A DNA stretch of 64,000 nt from Noviherbaspirillum aerium (GTDB taxonomy: Bacteria > Pseudomonadota > Gammaproteobacteria > Burkholderiales > Burkholderiaceae_D): positions 1 through 64,000 of the forward strand of contig NZ_VFAH01000021.1 of NCBI RefSeq assembly GCF_008929045.1, given 5' to 3'. Both the position numbers and the translations under genes were made by a program. The notes under the pieces are model-generated. The model was not told the DNA's origin and searched no databases. It saw nothing but the letters and a program-made list of their open reading frames with translations. Position 1 is the first letter of the stretch. Every line of letters begins with the position of its first letter. This document shows, piece by piece, positions 53,253-62,893 of the stretch.

Positions 53253-55373
53253 TTACTTGTAAAACGTCTCGTCTTTCTCTGCCATCGTTTTCAGTAAAGC
53301 GGGGGGCGCGAAACGCTCGCCGTACTGTTTCGCCAGACGTTCGCACTGTTCGACGAACTGCGTGACGCCAACGGTATGCACCCATGAGAGTGGCCCGCCT
53401 CGGAACACCGGGAAGCCCCAGGCGAGGATAGCGCCGACGTCGGCATCGCGCGCCGTGGTGAGCACACCCTCTTCCATGCAGTGTACGGTCTCTACCGCCT
53501 GCACTGTGACCAGGCGCTCGATCAACTGCTGCACCTCGGGCTGCGCCTTCGCTGGCGGAAACAATTCGCCTAGTCCAGGCCAGAGGTGCTTCTTGCCGCC
53601 CTGCGGATAATCATAGTAACCCGTTCCGGCCTTCTTGCCGATGCGGCCGAGTTCCACCATCTGCGCCGCCACTTCGTGGCCAGGGCGCGGCTGGTAGGCG
53701 GCGCCGAGGTCGGCACGGGTCTGCTGGTCGATCTTGCAGATCAGCTCGCTCGACACTTCGTCGGTCAGCGCGAGAGGGCCGACCGGCATGCCGGCCATGA
53801 GACCGGCGTTTTCAATCAGGGCCGGCGCGACACCTTCCTTGAGCATCGTGAGGCCTTCCAGCACGTAGGTCGAGAACACGCGGCTGGTGTAAAAGCCACG
53901 CGAGTCGTTCACTACGATAGGCGTCATGCCGAGTGCCTTGACCAGGTCGAGCGAGCGCGCCAGCGTGTCCTGGCTAGTCTGCTTGCCGACGATAATTTCG
54001 ACCAGCGGCATCTTGTCGACCGGCGAGAAGAAATGCAGGCCGATGAAATTTGCCGGACGCCCGCTCGCTTCGGCCAGGCCTGTGATCGGTAACGTCGAGG
54101 TGTTGGACGCGAAGATCGCGTCGGCGGCGATCACCGCTTCGCTCTTGTTCGTCACGTCGGCCTTGATTGCGCGATCTTCGAACACGGCTTCGATCACGAT
54201 CTCGGCGCCTTGCAGCAGCGCGTAGTCGGTAGTCGGCACGATGCGGTCGAGCAGGGCCTGCGCCTTGCCTTGCGTAAGCTGGCCGCGTTCAACCTGTTTG
54301 GCGAGCAGCGCCTGCGAATACGCCTTGCCCTTTTCGGCCGCTTCCTGCGTCATGTCGATCAGCACCACCTGCAGGCCTGCCTTGGCCGCGACGTAGGCCA
54401 CGCCCGCGCCCATCATGCCGGCGCCAAGCACCCCGATCTTGTTGTAGCGCTGCACCGGCACGCCGGCCGGGCGCCCCGCCAGTTTGTTCGCCTCGCCCAT
54501 GCTGAAGAACAGTGTGCGGATCATGTTCTTCGCTTCCGGCCTCATCACCGTTTCCACGAAATAGCGCGCTTCGGTCTGCAAGCCGGTGTCGATGTCGGTG
54601 ATCAGGCCTTCATACACGCAGGACAGGATGTTGAGCGGTGCCGGATAGTTGCCGAAGGTCTTGGCACGCAGCATCGCGTTGCCGGCCATGAAAACTTGCT
54701 GCACCGCCGGCGACGAAACCGCGCCGCCGGGAATCTTGTAGCCCTTGATGTCCCACGGCTGCAGCTTTTTCTCCTGTTGCGCTAGCAGCCATTCGCGCGC
54801 TGCCTGCACTTCGCTTCCAGCCGCGACTACCGCGTCGATGATACCGAGCTTCAACGCATCAGCCACCTTCAGGCGTTTTCCTTCCAGCAACAGCGGCAGC
54901 GCTTTCTGGATGCCGATCAGGCGCGGCAGGCGTTGTGTGCCGCCGCCTCCCGGCAAGAGACCGAGCGTGACTTCGGGCAGACCAAAGCGCGCTTTCGGAT
55001 TGTCAGCGGCGACGCGGTAATGGCCGGTCAGTGCCACTTCGAGGCCGCCGCCCAAAGTCGTGCCAGGCAGTGCCATCGCGACCGGCTTGCCGCAGGTTTC
55101 AAGCTGACGCAGCGCGCGGTTCAGGCGCATTACGCGGTTGAACAGTTCGCCGGCTTCATCGGCCGACAGCAGCCATTCGAGATCGCCTCCGGCGATAAAG
55201 TCGGGTTTGCCGGAAGTCATCAGGATACCCTTGACTGCGGCGTCGGCCACCGCGCGCCCGAGCGCGGCGAACAGTGCGTCGCAGCTTTCGCCGTTCAATA
55301 CGTTCTGGCTGCGGCCAGACATGTTCCAGGTCAGCGTGGCGATGCCTTGTTGGTCGAGCGTGAAGTCGATCAT
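53253..55373 (-). CDS. Enoyl-CoA hydratase/3-hydroxyacyl-CoA dehydrogenase fusion
   Basis: A 706-residue bifunctional protein of the FadB/FadJ type. Residues about 1-190 form the crotonase domain (IAGGDLEWLL, LGGGLEVALTGHYRVAADNPKARFGLPEVTLGLLPGGGG). A linker follows, then the NAD-binding domain from about 310 (IGVLGAGMMGAGVAYVAAKAG) and the C-terminal dehydrogenase domain (IVVNDSRGFYTSRVF, MPVGPLALTDEV). It carries out hydration and NAD-linked oxidation in beta-oxidation. It lies directly downstream of the thiolase gene. It resembles the trifunctional alpha subunit of bacteria; the exact paralog class is not certain. Confidence 0.92.
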   Translation of the reverse strand: MIDFTLDQQGIATLTWNMSGRSQNVLNGESCDALFAALGRAVADAAVKGILMTSGKPDFIAGGDLEWLLSADEAGELFNRVMRLNRALRQLETCGKPVAMALPGTTLGGGLEVALTGHYRVAADNPKARFGLPEVTLGLLPGGGGTQRLPRLIGIQKALPLLLEGKRLKVADALKLGIIDAVVAAGSEVQAAREWLLAQQEKKLQPWDIKGYKIPGGAVSSPAVQQVFMAGNAMLRAKTFGNYPAPLNILSCVYEGLITDIDTGLQTEARYFVETVMRPEAKNMIRTLFFSMGEANKLAGRPAGVPVQRYNKIGVLGAGMMGAGVAYVAAKAGLQVVLIDMTQEAAEKGKAYSQALLAKQVERGQLTQGKAQALLDRIVPTTDYALLQGAEIVIEAVFEDRAIKADVTNKSEAVIAADAIFASNTSTLPITGLAEASGRPANFIGLHFFSPVDKMPLVEIIVGKQTSQDTLARSLDLVKALGMTPIVVNDSRGFYTSRVFSTYVLEGLTMLKEGVAPALIENAGLMAGMPVGPLALTDEVSSELICKIDQQTRADLGAAYQPRPGHEVAAQMVELGRIGKKAGTGYYDYPQGGKKHLWPGLGELFPPAKAQPEVQQLIERLVTVQAVETVHCMEEGVLTTARDADVGAILAWGFPVFRGGPLSWVHTVGVTQFVEQCERLAKQYGERFAPPALLKTMAEKDETFYK

Positions 55374-55383
55374 GTCTAACCTT

Positions 55384-56589
55384 TCAAATACGTTCGATGA
55401 TGGTGGCGGTGCCCATGCCGGCGCCTACGCACAAGGTGGCCAGGCCGGTGGAGACGTTGCGCCTTTCCATTTCGTCGAGCAGGATGCCGAGGATCATCGC
55501 ACCGGTTGCGCCGAGCGGATGGCCCATCGCGATCGCGCCGCCGTTGACGTTGATCCTGTCGTGCGAGACGGACAGCGCCTCCATGAAGCGCAGCACTACC
55601 GCCGCGAAGGCTTCGTTCAGTTCCCACAGGTCGATATCAGCGACCGACATGCCGGCGCGCTTCATGGCCTTTTCGGCGGCGTAGCTGGGACCGGTCAGCA
55701 TGATCGACGGTTCCGAACCGATCGACGCGAACGAGCGGATGCGCGCACGCGGCTTGAGACCTGTACGTTCAGCGACGGCACGGTTTCCGATCAGGACAGC
55801 AGCGGCGCCGTCGACGATGCCCGAGCTGTTGCCGGCGTGGTGCACATGTTGCACCTGCTCAATCTGCGGATAACGCTGCTTGATTACGGCGTCGAAACCG
55901 AACTGCTCGCCCATATCGGCGAACGAAGCTTTCAACTGGCCGAGCGACTCGATGGTGGTCTCCGGGCGTATCAGTTCGTCGCGGTCGAGGATGGTCAGGC
56001 CGTTGCGGTCGGCCACCGGCACCACGGTCTTCGCGAAGTGGCCGGCGTCCCACGCGCGCTGCGCGCGCTGCTGGCTTTCGACCGCATACGCATCGACGTC
56101 GCGGCGACTGTAGCCCCAGATGGTCGCGATGGCATCGGCCGACACCCCTTGCGGCACGAAATAGCGCCTGAATGCGCTCTGTGGATCGACCGGCCAGGCG
56201 CCGCCGGACGAGCCCATCGGCACGCGCGACATCGCTTCGACGCCGCCACCGACCACCAAGTCGGACTGGCCCGACATCACTTGTGCGGCCGCCATGTTGC
56301 AGGCTTCCAGGCCGGAAGCGCAGAAGCGGTTGATCTGGACACCGGCCACGCTCTCGGCGTAGTCGGCGGCCAGCGCTGCGATACGGCCGATGCACGCGCC
56401 TTGCTCGCCGACCGGCTCGACGCAACCGAGCACGACATCGTCGATCAATCCGGTGTCGAGGTGGTTACGCGTGCCGAGCGCCCGCAATGCGGTTTCGGCC
56501 AGCCGCAGGGGCGTTACGCCATGCAGCGCCCCGTCTTTCTTGCCCTTGCCGCGCGGGGTGCGGACGGCATCGTAGATATAGGCTTCCAT
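55384..56589 (-). CDS. Acetyl-CoA C-acyltransferase (thiolase)
   Basis: A 401-residue thiolase. The nucleophilic Cys is in [12 protein letters not shown] near residue 89. [28 protein letters not shown] (His) and the second Cys in LCVGAGMG are all conserved. It cleaves 3-oxoacyl-CoA to acetyl-CoA and a shorter acyl-CoA. It lies ten bases upstream of the fusion gene and 46 bases after the dehydrogenase gene, so the three make a complete beta-oxidation cycle. Confidence 0.93.
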   Translation of the reverse strand: MEAYIYDAVRTPRGKGKKDGALHGVTPLRLAETALRALGTRNHLDTGLIDDVVLGCVEPVGEQGACIGRIAALAADYAESVAGVQINRFCASGLEACNMAAAQVMSGQSDLVVGGGVEAMSRVPMGSSGGAWPVDPQSAFRRYFVPQGVSADAIATIWGYSRRDVDAYAVESQQRAQRAWDAGHFAKTVVPVADRNGLTILDRDELIRPETTIESLGQLKASFADMGEQFGFDAVIKQRYPQIEQVQHVHHAGNSSGIVDGAAAVLIGNRAVAERTGLKPRARIRSFASIGSEPSIMLTGPSYAAEKAMKRAGMSVADIDLWELNEAFAAVVLRFMEALSVSHDRINVNGGAIAMGHPLGATGAMILGILLDEMERRNVSTGLATLCVGAGMGTATIIERI

Positions 56590-56635
56590 TTGCTCTCCTA
56601 ATTGACTTCCCTCCCCAGCAAGCGGGAGAACGTGA

Positions 56636-57772
56636 TTACAGATTGCGGCTGATGAGTTCCTTCATGATTTCATTGGTGCCGCCATAGATGCGCTGCACGC
56701 GTGAATCGGCCCAGGCGCGGGTGATCGGGTATTCCCACATGAAGCCGTAGCCGCCATGCAGTTGCACACAGCGATCGAGCGTGCGGAATTGCATCTCGGT
56801 GGTCCAATACTTGGCCATCGACGCGGTCGCCGCGTCGAGCTTGCCTTCCATCAGCAGTTGCAGGCATCGATCGACGAATACGCGCCCCAGTTCCAGGTCG
56901 GTGCGGATTTCCGCGAGCGCGTGGGCGACGGTCTGGAATTCGCCGATTGGGCGCTTGAACGCCTTGCGGTCGCGTGTGTACGCGAGCGTCCATTCGAGGC
57001 CGGCTTCGACGCTGGCGATCGAGGTGACCGAAATCTGCAGACGCTCCCACGGCAGTTCCTGCATCAGGTATTTGAAACCGTGCCCTTCTTCGCCGAGCAG
57101 GTTGGCCGCAGGTACACGCACGTTGTCGAAGAACAGTTCGGACGTATCCTGCGCCTTCAAGCCGGCTTTTTTCAGGCGCTTGCCCTTGGAGAAGCCCGGC
57201 ATCGAGGTGTCGACCACGAACAGGCTGATGCCTTTCGAACCGGCTTCGGGATCCGTCTTGGCGACCACGATTACGAGGTCGGCGTGCCAGCCATTGGTGA
57301 TGAAGGTCTTGGAGCCGTTCAGGAGATAGTGGCCGCCATCGCGCACGGCGGTTGTCTTGACGCCTTGCAAATCGGAGCCGGCGCCCGGTTCGGTCATCGC
57401 GATTGCACCGATCATCTCGCCGGTGGCCATTTTCGGCAGATAGGTCGATTTCAGATATTCGCTGCCGTAATGCTCGATGTAGGGGGCGACGATTTCCGAG
57501 TGCAGGCCGAAACCGAGGCCGGTACAGCCGATGCGTGCCTGCTCTTCCATCAGCACCACGCTGTACAGCTTGTCACCGCCGGCGCCACCGTACTGCTCCG
57601 GCATGCTGGCGCACAGGAAGCCGGCTGCGCCGGCCTTGAGCCAGACCTTGCGGTCGACATAACCCTGCTCTTCCCAGCGTTCGTTATGTGGTGCAACCTC
57701 GGTTTCCATGAACCGGCGCGCGGCCTCGCGCAGCATCTCATGTTCTTCGGCAAATAGCGTGCGGGGAATCAT
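56636..57772 (-). CDS. Acyl-CoA dehydrogenase
   Basis: A 378-residue FAD-dependent dehydrogenase. It has IGAIAMTEPGAGSDLQGVKTTA, LLNGSKTFITNGWHADL and the C-terminal QLHGGYGFMWEYPITRAWADSRVQRIYGGTNEIMKELISRNL with the catalytic Glu in GGTNE. Related to long-chain and glutaryl/isovaleryl-type dehydrogenases. It is the first gene of the leftward beta-oxidation set and divergent from the AraC regulator. Confidence 0.92.
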   Translation of the reverse strand: MIPRTLFAEEHEMLREAARRFMETEVAPHNERWEEQGYVDRKVWLKAGAAGFLCASMPEQYGGAGGDKLYSVVLMEEQARIGCTGLGFGLHSEIVAPYIEHYGSEYLKSTYLPKMATGEMIGAIAMTEPGAGSDLQGVKTTAVRDGGHYLLNGSKTFITNGWHADLVIVVAKTDPEAGSKGISLFVVDTSMPGFSKGKRLKKAGLKAQDTSELFFDNVRVPAANLLGEEGHGFKYLMQELPWERLQISVTSIASVEAGLEWTLAYTRDRKAFKRPIGEFQTVAHALAEIRTDLELGRVFVDRCLQLLMEGKLDAATASMAKYWTTEMQFRTLDRCVQLHGGYGFMWEYPITRAWADSRVQRIYGGTNEIMKELISRNL

Positions 57773-58037
57773 GCAATGTCTCCTGTCGTGTTATCGAGAA
57801 AAGGGCGCTGCAGCAGGAGCGCATCCAGCCATGTACTTCATGGATATCCGCAACCATTGCAAACTAGAAACGCCATTCTCGATTATTTATTGCGGAATCT
57901 GCCTACGTCGCGCGCCGCTTCACTCCCCTTTCTGCGGGGTTTTGGGCGACTTCAAATCATTGAAGCAACGGGCATTCTCTCCTGTCGGCTCTGAAAATGT
58001 GATAGCGTAAGCTGCCATTGTTATTGCGAAAAATGCC
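57773..58037. promoter_or_regulatory. Divergent promoter region of the beta-oxidation set
   Basis: A 265-base gap between the acyl-CoA dehydrogenase and the AraC regulator, expected to hold both promoters. No individual box could be assigned by eye. Confidence 0.4.
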
Positions 58038-59108
58038 ATGCCAGCCAAATCAAGTGCGATGACGGTCCCAATGCGCAGCGCTCGCCGTCTGATCGATGCG
58101 GTAACGGCGCGGGGAATAGCGCCCGACGAACTCTTGAGCCGAGCCGCGATCGACCGCAGCCTGCTTGACAGTCCAAGAGTCCGTCTGAGCCTTAAACAGT
58201 TTTCCAAGCTCTACGCCGGTATCGTCGGCGCACTGGAGGACGAGCATCTCGGCCTTCATGGCGAACCGACGCGGCCAGGGGCGCTAGAGACGCTCTGCCG
58301 TATCGGTGCTACCACGTCGACCTTTGCCGACTGCGTGCAGGTCATCGCCAAGGGATGCAATACAGTGCTTCGCGACTTCAAAGTGGATTGTGTCGCTGGG
58401 GGCGGGGAGCTGCAAATCACGTTCCGGGAGCGCCGGAGAGATCTTGAAAAAAGCCTACTCGCTTATGAAATATCCCTGCTGACGATCTACGCAATCCTGT
58501 CCTGGCTCGTCGGACAGCGGTTGCCCCTCGTCCTCGCCGACTTTCCCTGCCCGGCTCCCCGCCATCGGCCCGAAATGCGGGCCTTGCTGGCGGGGCCGAT
58601 ACGATTCAATCAGCCACACGCCGCCTTGCGGTTCCCGGAGCGAGTCAACAGTCTCCATATCATCCGCAACGCCGAAGAAATACCCAGGTACATTCGGCGG
58701 ACGCCCGGCAGCCTTATCGAGACCTTGCTGGTGGGTGACTCTCTTGCCTCTGAAGTCAGGCGCGTGCTTCAGCAAGCCTTGCCCTCGCTCTTGTCACTGC
58801 CGCAGGTCGCCGAACGTCTCGCCGTGTCGCCGCGCACCTTGCATCGCAAGCTCGAAGCCGCAGGGGCAGGCTTTCAGCGCATCAAGGATGATTTGCGTCG
58901 CGATATGGCGCTTCGTTTTCTGATCCGTGGGGGAACTCCGCTCAAGCAAATAGCGACCCATCTCGGCTTTTCGGATCAATCGACGTTTCAGCGGGCGTTT
59001 GCACAATGGACCGGCCTTTCACCGGGCGAATATCGCAAGCGCGCTCAACCGCAAAGGGCAGAAAAAGGCACTGTCACGTTAATGATGGACGCTGGTAAAG
59101 TTGGTTGA
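58038..59108 (+). CDS. AraC-family transcriptional regulator
   Basis: A 356-residue regulator of the OruR/ArgR-like AraC subgroup. The N-terminal arabinose-binding-like domain covers about residues 15-210 (RRLIDAVTARGIAPDELLSRA). The C-terminal HTH pair spans about 255-345 (SLPQVAERLAVSPRTLHRKLEAAG; LKQIATHLGFSDQSTFQRAFAQWTGLSPGEYRK). It is divergent from the beta-oxidation set and probably controls it. The ATG lacks a strong ribosome-binding site. The gene end overlaps the start of the IS6 remnant, so its last residues (after about RKRAQPQ) may not be native. Confidence 0.88.
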   Translation: MPAKSSAMTVPMRSARRLIDAVTARGIAPDELLSRAAIDRSLLDSPRVRLSLKQFSKLYAGIVGALEDEHLGLHGEPTRPGALETLCRIGATTSTFADCVQVIAKGCNTVLRDFKVDCVAGGGELQITFRERRRDLEKSLLAYEISLLTIYAILSWLVGQRLPLVLADFPCPAPRHRPEMRALLAGPIRFNQPHAALRFPERVNSLHIIRNAEEIPRYIRRTPGSLIETLLVGDSLASEVRRVLQQALPSLLSLPQVAERLAVSPRTLHRKLEAAGAGFQRIKDDLRRDMALRFLIRGGTPLKQIATHLGFSDQSTFQRAFAQWTGLSPGEYRKRAQPQRAEKGTVTLMMDAGKVG

Positions 59109-59842
59109 AGAAGATACCCACTGCCCTTTACCATCGCCGCCGGGTTCCTGGTACTGTCATCAGTTGTGCTGTGCGCCGGTATTTCCGTTTCCAGCTCAGC
59201 CTGCGGGACATCGAAGAGCTACTTCTGGAGCGTGGCGAGGTGGTCAGCTATAAGACGATCTGCCGGTGGTGTGACAAGTTCGGCAAGCAGTTCGTCCAGC
59301 GCGTCAAGCAGGCGCGGCCGGTGCCCGGTACGACCTGGCATCTGGACGAAGTCTTCGTCAATGTCGTTGGTGAACCTTACCTGCTGTGGCACGCTGTCGA
59401 TCAGCATGGTGCCGAGCTCGACATCCTGCTACAAAAACGCCGTGACACTGCGGCTGCCAGCGCTTCTTCCAGCGGCTGCTGGCTCAGTATCTGAATGGGC
59501 CGCGCAAGATTATCACCGACCAGTTGCGCAACTATCCAGCCGCGAAAGCCGAAATACCGGACCTCGCCAACGTCAAGCATGTATTTGTGAAAGCAGCGGC
59601 ACGAGTCAACGACCGGGCCGGCATAGCCATCAGCCGACGCGGGAACGAGAGTGGCGTATGAAGGGCTTCGGCTCACTTGGGCGTACCCAGCAATTCTTGT
59701 CCAGCTTCGGACCGATCCGGCAGCATTTTGCGATCAGGCGTGAGCATCTGGGCGCCGCGCAACATCGCACTCAGCTGACCAGACGCTTCGCTGCCTGGAA
59801 CCACATCACCGGAGCCACCCAAAATCCGCCCACCGCAGGATG
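59105..59842 (+). pseudogene. IS6 family transposase remnant with frameshifts
   Basis: Three frames together give an IS6-type transposase. The first has RFQLSLRDIEELLLERGEVVSYKTICRWCDKFG and WHLDEVF (Asp). After a shift near 59456 the reading is FFQRLLAQYLNGPRKIITDQLRNYPAAKAE (Asp). After a second shift near 59620 it is SHQPTREREWRMKGFGS (Glu) and FLSSFGPIRQHFAIRREHL. At least two frameshifts make it inactive. It overlaps the end of the AraC gene. Confidence 0.8.
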
Positions 59843-59883
59843 AGCACCGGTCGACCAGCCCTCACTCCGGTTCCGCGACGTTA

Positions 59884-60903
59884 CTCATGAGTCAGAAATA
59901 TAGGCGACACTTGGGTGCTTGAAGAACGAGCGTACAAGCGACGGCCTGTTTGCAATATCGGTGAGCTGGGCAGTCACGCGCTGTTCGAGTCTTTCCCCAG
60001 CTTGCAGGGCCCGGCGTGCGACACCGGTGCGCTTGGCATGGCTCCATACCAGTTCGTCCGGATTCAGGTCCGACGCGTAGCCCGGCAAATAATGCAGTGT
60101 CAGTTTGCCTTTCTTGCTCGCGACATAGTCTTTGACGGCAGCCGTCTTATGCGCTGGCAGCGAATCGAGAATCAGATGCAGTGGCTTTTTGCGCCGATGC
60201 ATCAACCTCTCGAGCAAGGCCACAAACGACTCTCCCGTCAAGCCGCCTTCATAGGTGGTAAACCAGAATGCGCCCCAGGTCGTGCCTTGCACCGCATCGG
60301 CACGAAAGCCGGATTCATCCCAGAAGTAGATGTCGGCCCGTTCTGCCTTTGCGCGCCGCGCAATGGCCGGATAGGTGTCGCGCTGCCAGCGTTCGATTGC
60401 CTCGGGATCGCGTTGGTAGGCACGCTGCAGCAGCTTTTGCGGGGTCAGGTTCAGCCACGCGAGCAGCGCCCCAATCGATGCCAGGCTCAGCCTGTGGCCA
60501 AATCCCGCTGCACCAGGTCCCGCACAATCTGCCGTGTCCACAGGCCGAAGTCCAAGCCGTACTGCATCGGATTGTTGCCATTGATCCAGCGGAAAACTCG
60601 TCGCTCCTGACGCACAGTCAGGGTACGTGGTCGGCCCGTTGCCTTGCGCGCCTGCAGCCGACGCATCCCCGCTCCCCGGCCGTTGGCCTGCTTGAGCCAT
60701 TTATGAATCGTGGTGCGATTCATGCCATAGCTGACAATCACCGCGCTCACACTTTCGCCTTCGCGCGCCCGCTGTACCGCTATCAGCCGTATCGCTTCCT
60801 GCGCCTTGCGATCCAGTTTGCGTCCATCTTTCTTCATGCAAAATCTGACAACACCTGAAACTTTAGATTCCCCTACATGTCGACTTATTTACTGATCAAT
60901 GAG
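59884..60903 (-). mobile_element. IS630 family element, degenerate
   Basis: The ends CTCATGAGTCAGAAATA and, inverted, CTCATTGATCAGTAAATA are imperfect terminal repeats. TA is duplicated at 59882-59883 and 60904-60905. Length about 1.02 kb. It holds one broken transposase gene. Confidence 0.75.
59885..60837 (-). pseudogene. IS630 family transposase with frameshift
   Basis: The N-terminal frame (60487-60837) has the HTH part (GESVSAVIVSYGMNRTTIHKWLKQAN) and ends VRDLVQRDLATG. The second frame continues as GHRLSLASIGALLAWLNLTPQKLLQRAYQRDPEAI, then IYFWDESGFRADA (Asp), HLILDSLPAHKT (Asp) and DLNPDELVWSHAKR (Glu). One T is missing near 60505 (GATTTGGCC where GATTTTGGCC would restore RDFGHR). No slippage tract is present, so I call it a pseudogene. 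Confidence 0.8.
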
Positions 60904-60906
60904 TAA

Positions 60907-61203
60907 GTTGACAGTGTCGCTTGTCGTCCAGGTCATTCCTGGAATCGTGACGCGCGTTCCACTTCGCCAGGCAACTGTGAATGACATTTTCCAGTTCGCT
61001 CTTCGTCATGTGCTTCACTTCTTTCACTACTCCCATTGCTAGGAATCTCGTCGTTCCCAGCTTTATCTTTTGGTTTAGATAGGGCTCGAAAACGCAACGC
61101 TGTCAGTCCATTCCGGGCATGCCGGATGAGCGAAAACGCACGCACGGATATGTCGGCGGAAAGAGAGGCGGCGGTTCTTGATCTATGCCGCGGCGCCTTG
61201 CCA
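60907..61203. other. Intergenic region beside the IS630
   Basis: About 300 bases without a supported gene. A 46-codon frame on the minus strand from about 61040 (MGVVKEVKHMTKSELENVIH) has no clear ribosome-binding site and runs into the IS630 end. It may be the tail of a disrupted gene. Confidence 0.4.
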
Positions 61204-61896
61204 TCAGTTGTCGGTCCGGGCTTCCTGCTGAAAATCGGCGCCGCCTGCGCCGTCGTCATCGATGAAGGCGCGCGGGTAGAGCTCGGCCCAGGCGGCCAGG
61301 ATGTCGTCTCGCGGCACGTCCGCGAACACGCCGCGCCCGCGGACATACTCCATGTGTCGGCGACCGGAGGCGTCCAGCGGGTGGAAGATTGAGTCGTTGC
61401 GGCCGTCGAATTCCAGTGGCAGGATGCCCACCTTCTGGCACAGCGTCAGGTTGAATGCCGGCGTCGCCTTGACCCAGCGGCCGTCCAGATAGAGATCGGT
61501 ATAGCCATGGAATGCGAACACATCGGTCTTCATCGCTTCCTTCAGGCGCGCGCTGGTCATATGGTTACGCACGTCGGCAAACCCCAGGCGCGCCGGTATG
61601 CCAGCCGCGCGGGCCACCGCCGCCAGCAGCGCAGCCTTGGTGATGCAGAAGCCGCGTCCGGACTCCAGACACCGGCTCGCCTTGAAACCGGCTTCCGAAT
61701 GATCGATGCGGTAGGGGTCATACAGAAAACCGTCGCGCACCGCGTAATACAGGGCGATCGCCTGACCGGACTGCGAGTCATGCCCCGTTCCGTGTTGTCG
61801 AGCAAAATCGATAATTGCAGGATGGTTGCTGTCGACGAATCGGCCTGGCTGCAGGTATTCGGCCTCGACAGGCTGCGATTGAGGCTGCTTATTCAT
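61204..61896 (-). CDS. Transglutaminase-like family protein
   Basis: A 230-residue protein with the transglutaminase/cysteine-protease-like core. The Cys is in ESGRGFCITKAALLAAVARAAGIPAR, the His in FHGYTDLYLDGRWVKATPAFN. Such proteins are common next to acyl-CoA or redox genes but their substrates are rarely known. The ATG at 61896 has GAAGGAAC upstream; an open frame to 61932 is less likely. It lies 11 bases after the SDR gene in the same direction. Confidence 0.82.
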   Translation of the reverse strand: MNKQPQSQPVEAEYLQPGRFVDSNHPAIIDFARQHGTGHDSQSGQAIALYYAVRDGFLYDPYRIDHSEAGFKASRCLESGRGFCITKAALLAAVARAAGIPARLGFADVRNHMTSARLKEAMKTDVFAFHGYTDLYLDGRWVKATPAFNLTLCQKVGILPLEFDGRNDSIFHPLDASGRRHMEYVRGRGVFADVPRDDILAAWAELYPRAFIDDDGAGGADFQQEARTDN

Positions 61897-61907
61897 GGTG
61901 TTCCTTC

Positions 61908-62779
61908 TCAAGAATTCGGTTCCGACAGACATTTCGGCGTGACATACAGCGGAAAGCCATTGTAGGGACGGGAGCGGTCATGCGGCACGAGTTTCCAGGC
62001 CGGGCGCGCATTGGGCGCGCCACCGTCCACGCGCAGGCAGGAGCCGGTAATGAACGCCGCCGCTTCAGACAACAGGAAAACAATTGCCGCGGAAGTTTCC
62101 GATTCGGTGCCAAAGCGATGCAGCGGAACCTTGTCCCGGTAGGAATGCAGCTCGGCCTGCATTTCCGGGCTATAGTGTCAAAGCCGCTGCTGGCGATGAA
62201 GCCGGGCGCCACCGCGTTGATCCGCACGCCGGAATGCGCCCATTCGCAGGCCGCCGTTTCGGTGAACGGCAGCATGCCGGCGCGGGCCGCGCCGCTATGT
62301 CCTATGGTTGGCATGCCGCCCCAGATGTCGGCAATGATATTGACGATTGCCCCGCCGTGCGCCTCCATCCACTGGTTATAGCATTCGCGCGCGAACAGGA
62401 AGCCACCGGTCAGATTGTTGCGTACCACTGCCTCCCATCCATTAAAGGAGATATTCTTCAATGGCGCCGGAAACTGCCCGCCGGCGTTATTCACCAAACC
62501 GTGGATGGCGCCATGCGCATCGAGGATCGCCCGGACGCTTGCCTTCACGGCCGCCTCGTCGCGGATATCGCAGGCATGGATGCTGCATTGGCCTCCAGCG
62601 TCGGCGACTTCGGCCTGCACGCTTGCGAGCTTGCCGGGATTCCTGCCGATGATGGCCACCGTTGCGCCAAGGCTAACCAGTTCGTGGGCGGTGCAGCGCC
62701 CGATCCCGCTGCCGCCGCCGGTCACGATGATGGTCTGGTTTCGGAACAGGTGCGGGCGGAACACCGATCGGCAACTCAT
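61908..62779 (-). pseudogene. SDR family oxidoreductase with frameshift
   Basis: The frame from 62779 has IIVTGGGSGIGRCTAHELV, GLVNNAGGQFPAPL and the 2,4-dienoyl-CoA reductase-like NIIADIWGGMPTIGHSGAARAGM; the usual catalytic Tyr position reads His here. Near 62173 one base is missing (GACACTATAGC), after which the second frame gives [48 protein letters not shown], the normal C-terminal end. A one-base deletion or a sequencing error explains this. If real it would remove the last third of the protein. Confidence 0.75.
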
Positions 62780-62893
62780 TTTGATCTCCTTGCTGCCTGT
62801 GTGCCGCTCATCTGCGCAGGATTCTTGCGCGTGGCCCATCGTGGCCTGCTGCCCGAGCAACGCTTTTACCAGTCGCCGACTTCCATCCTCTCT

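Noticed and set aside
55138-56601. 487-codon plus-strand open frame
   Set aside because: Antisense to the thiolase, whose catalytic motifs are intact; the plus-strand protein is low-complexity and His/Arg-rich.
60907-61040. 46-codon minus-strand frame beside the IS630
   Set aside because: No ribosome-binding site, no family resemblance and it ends at the IS terminal repeat. Too weak to call a gene.
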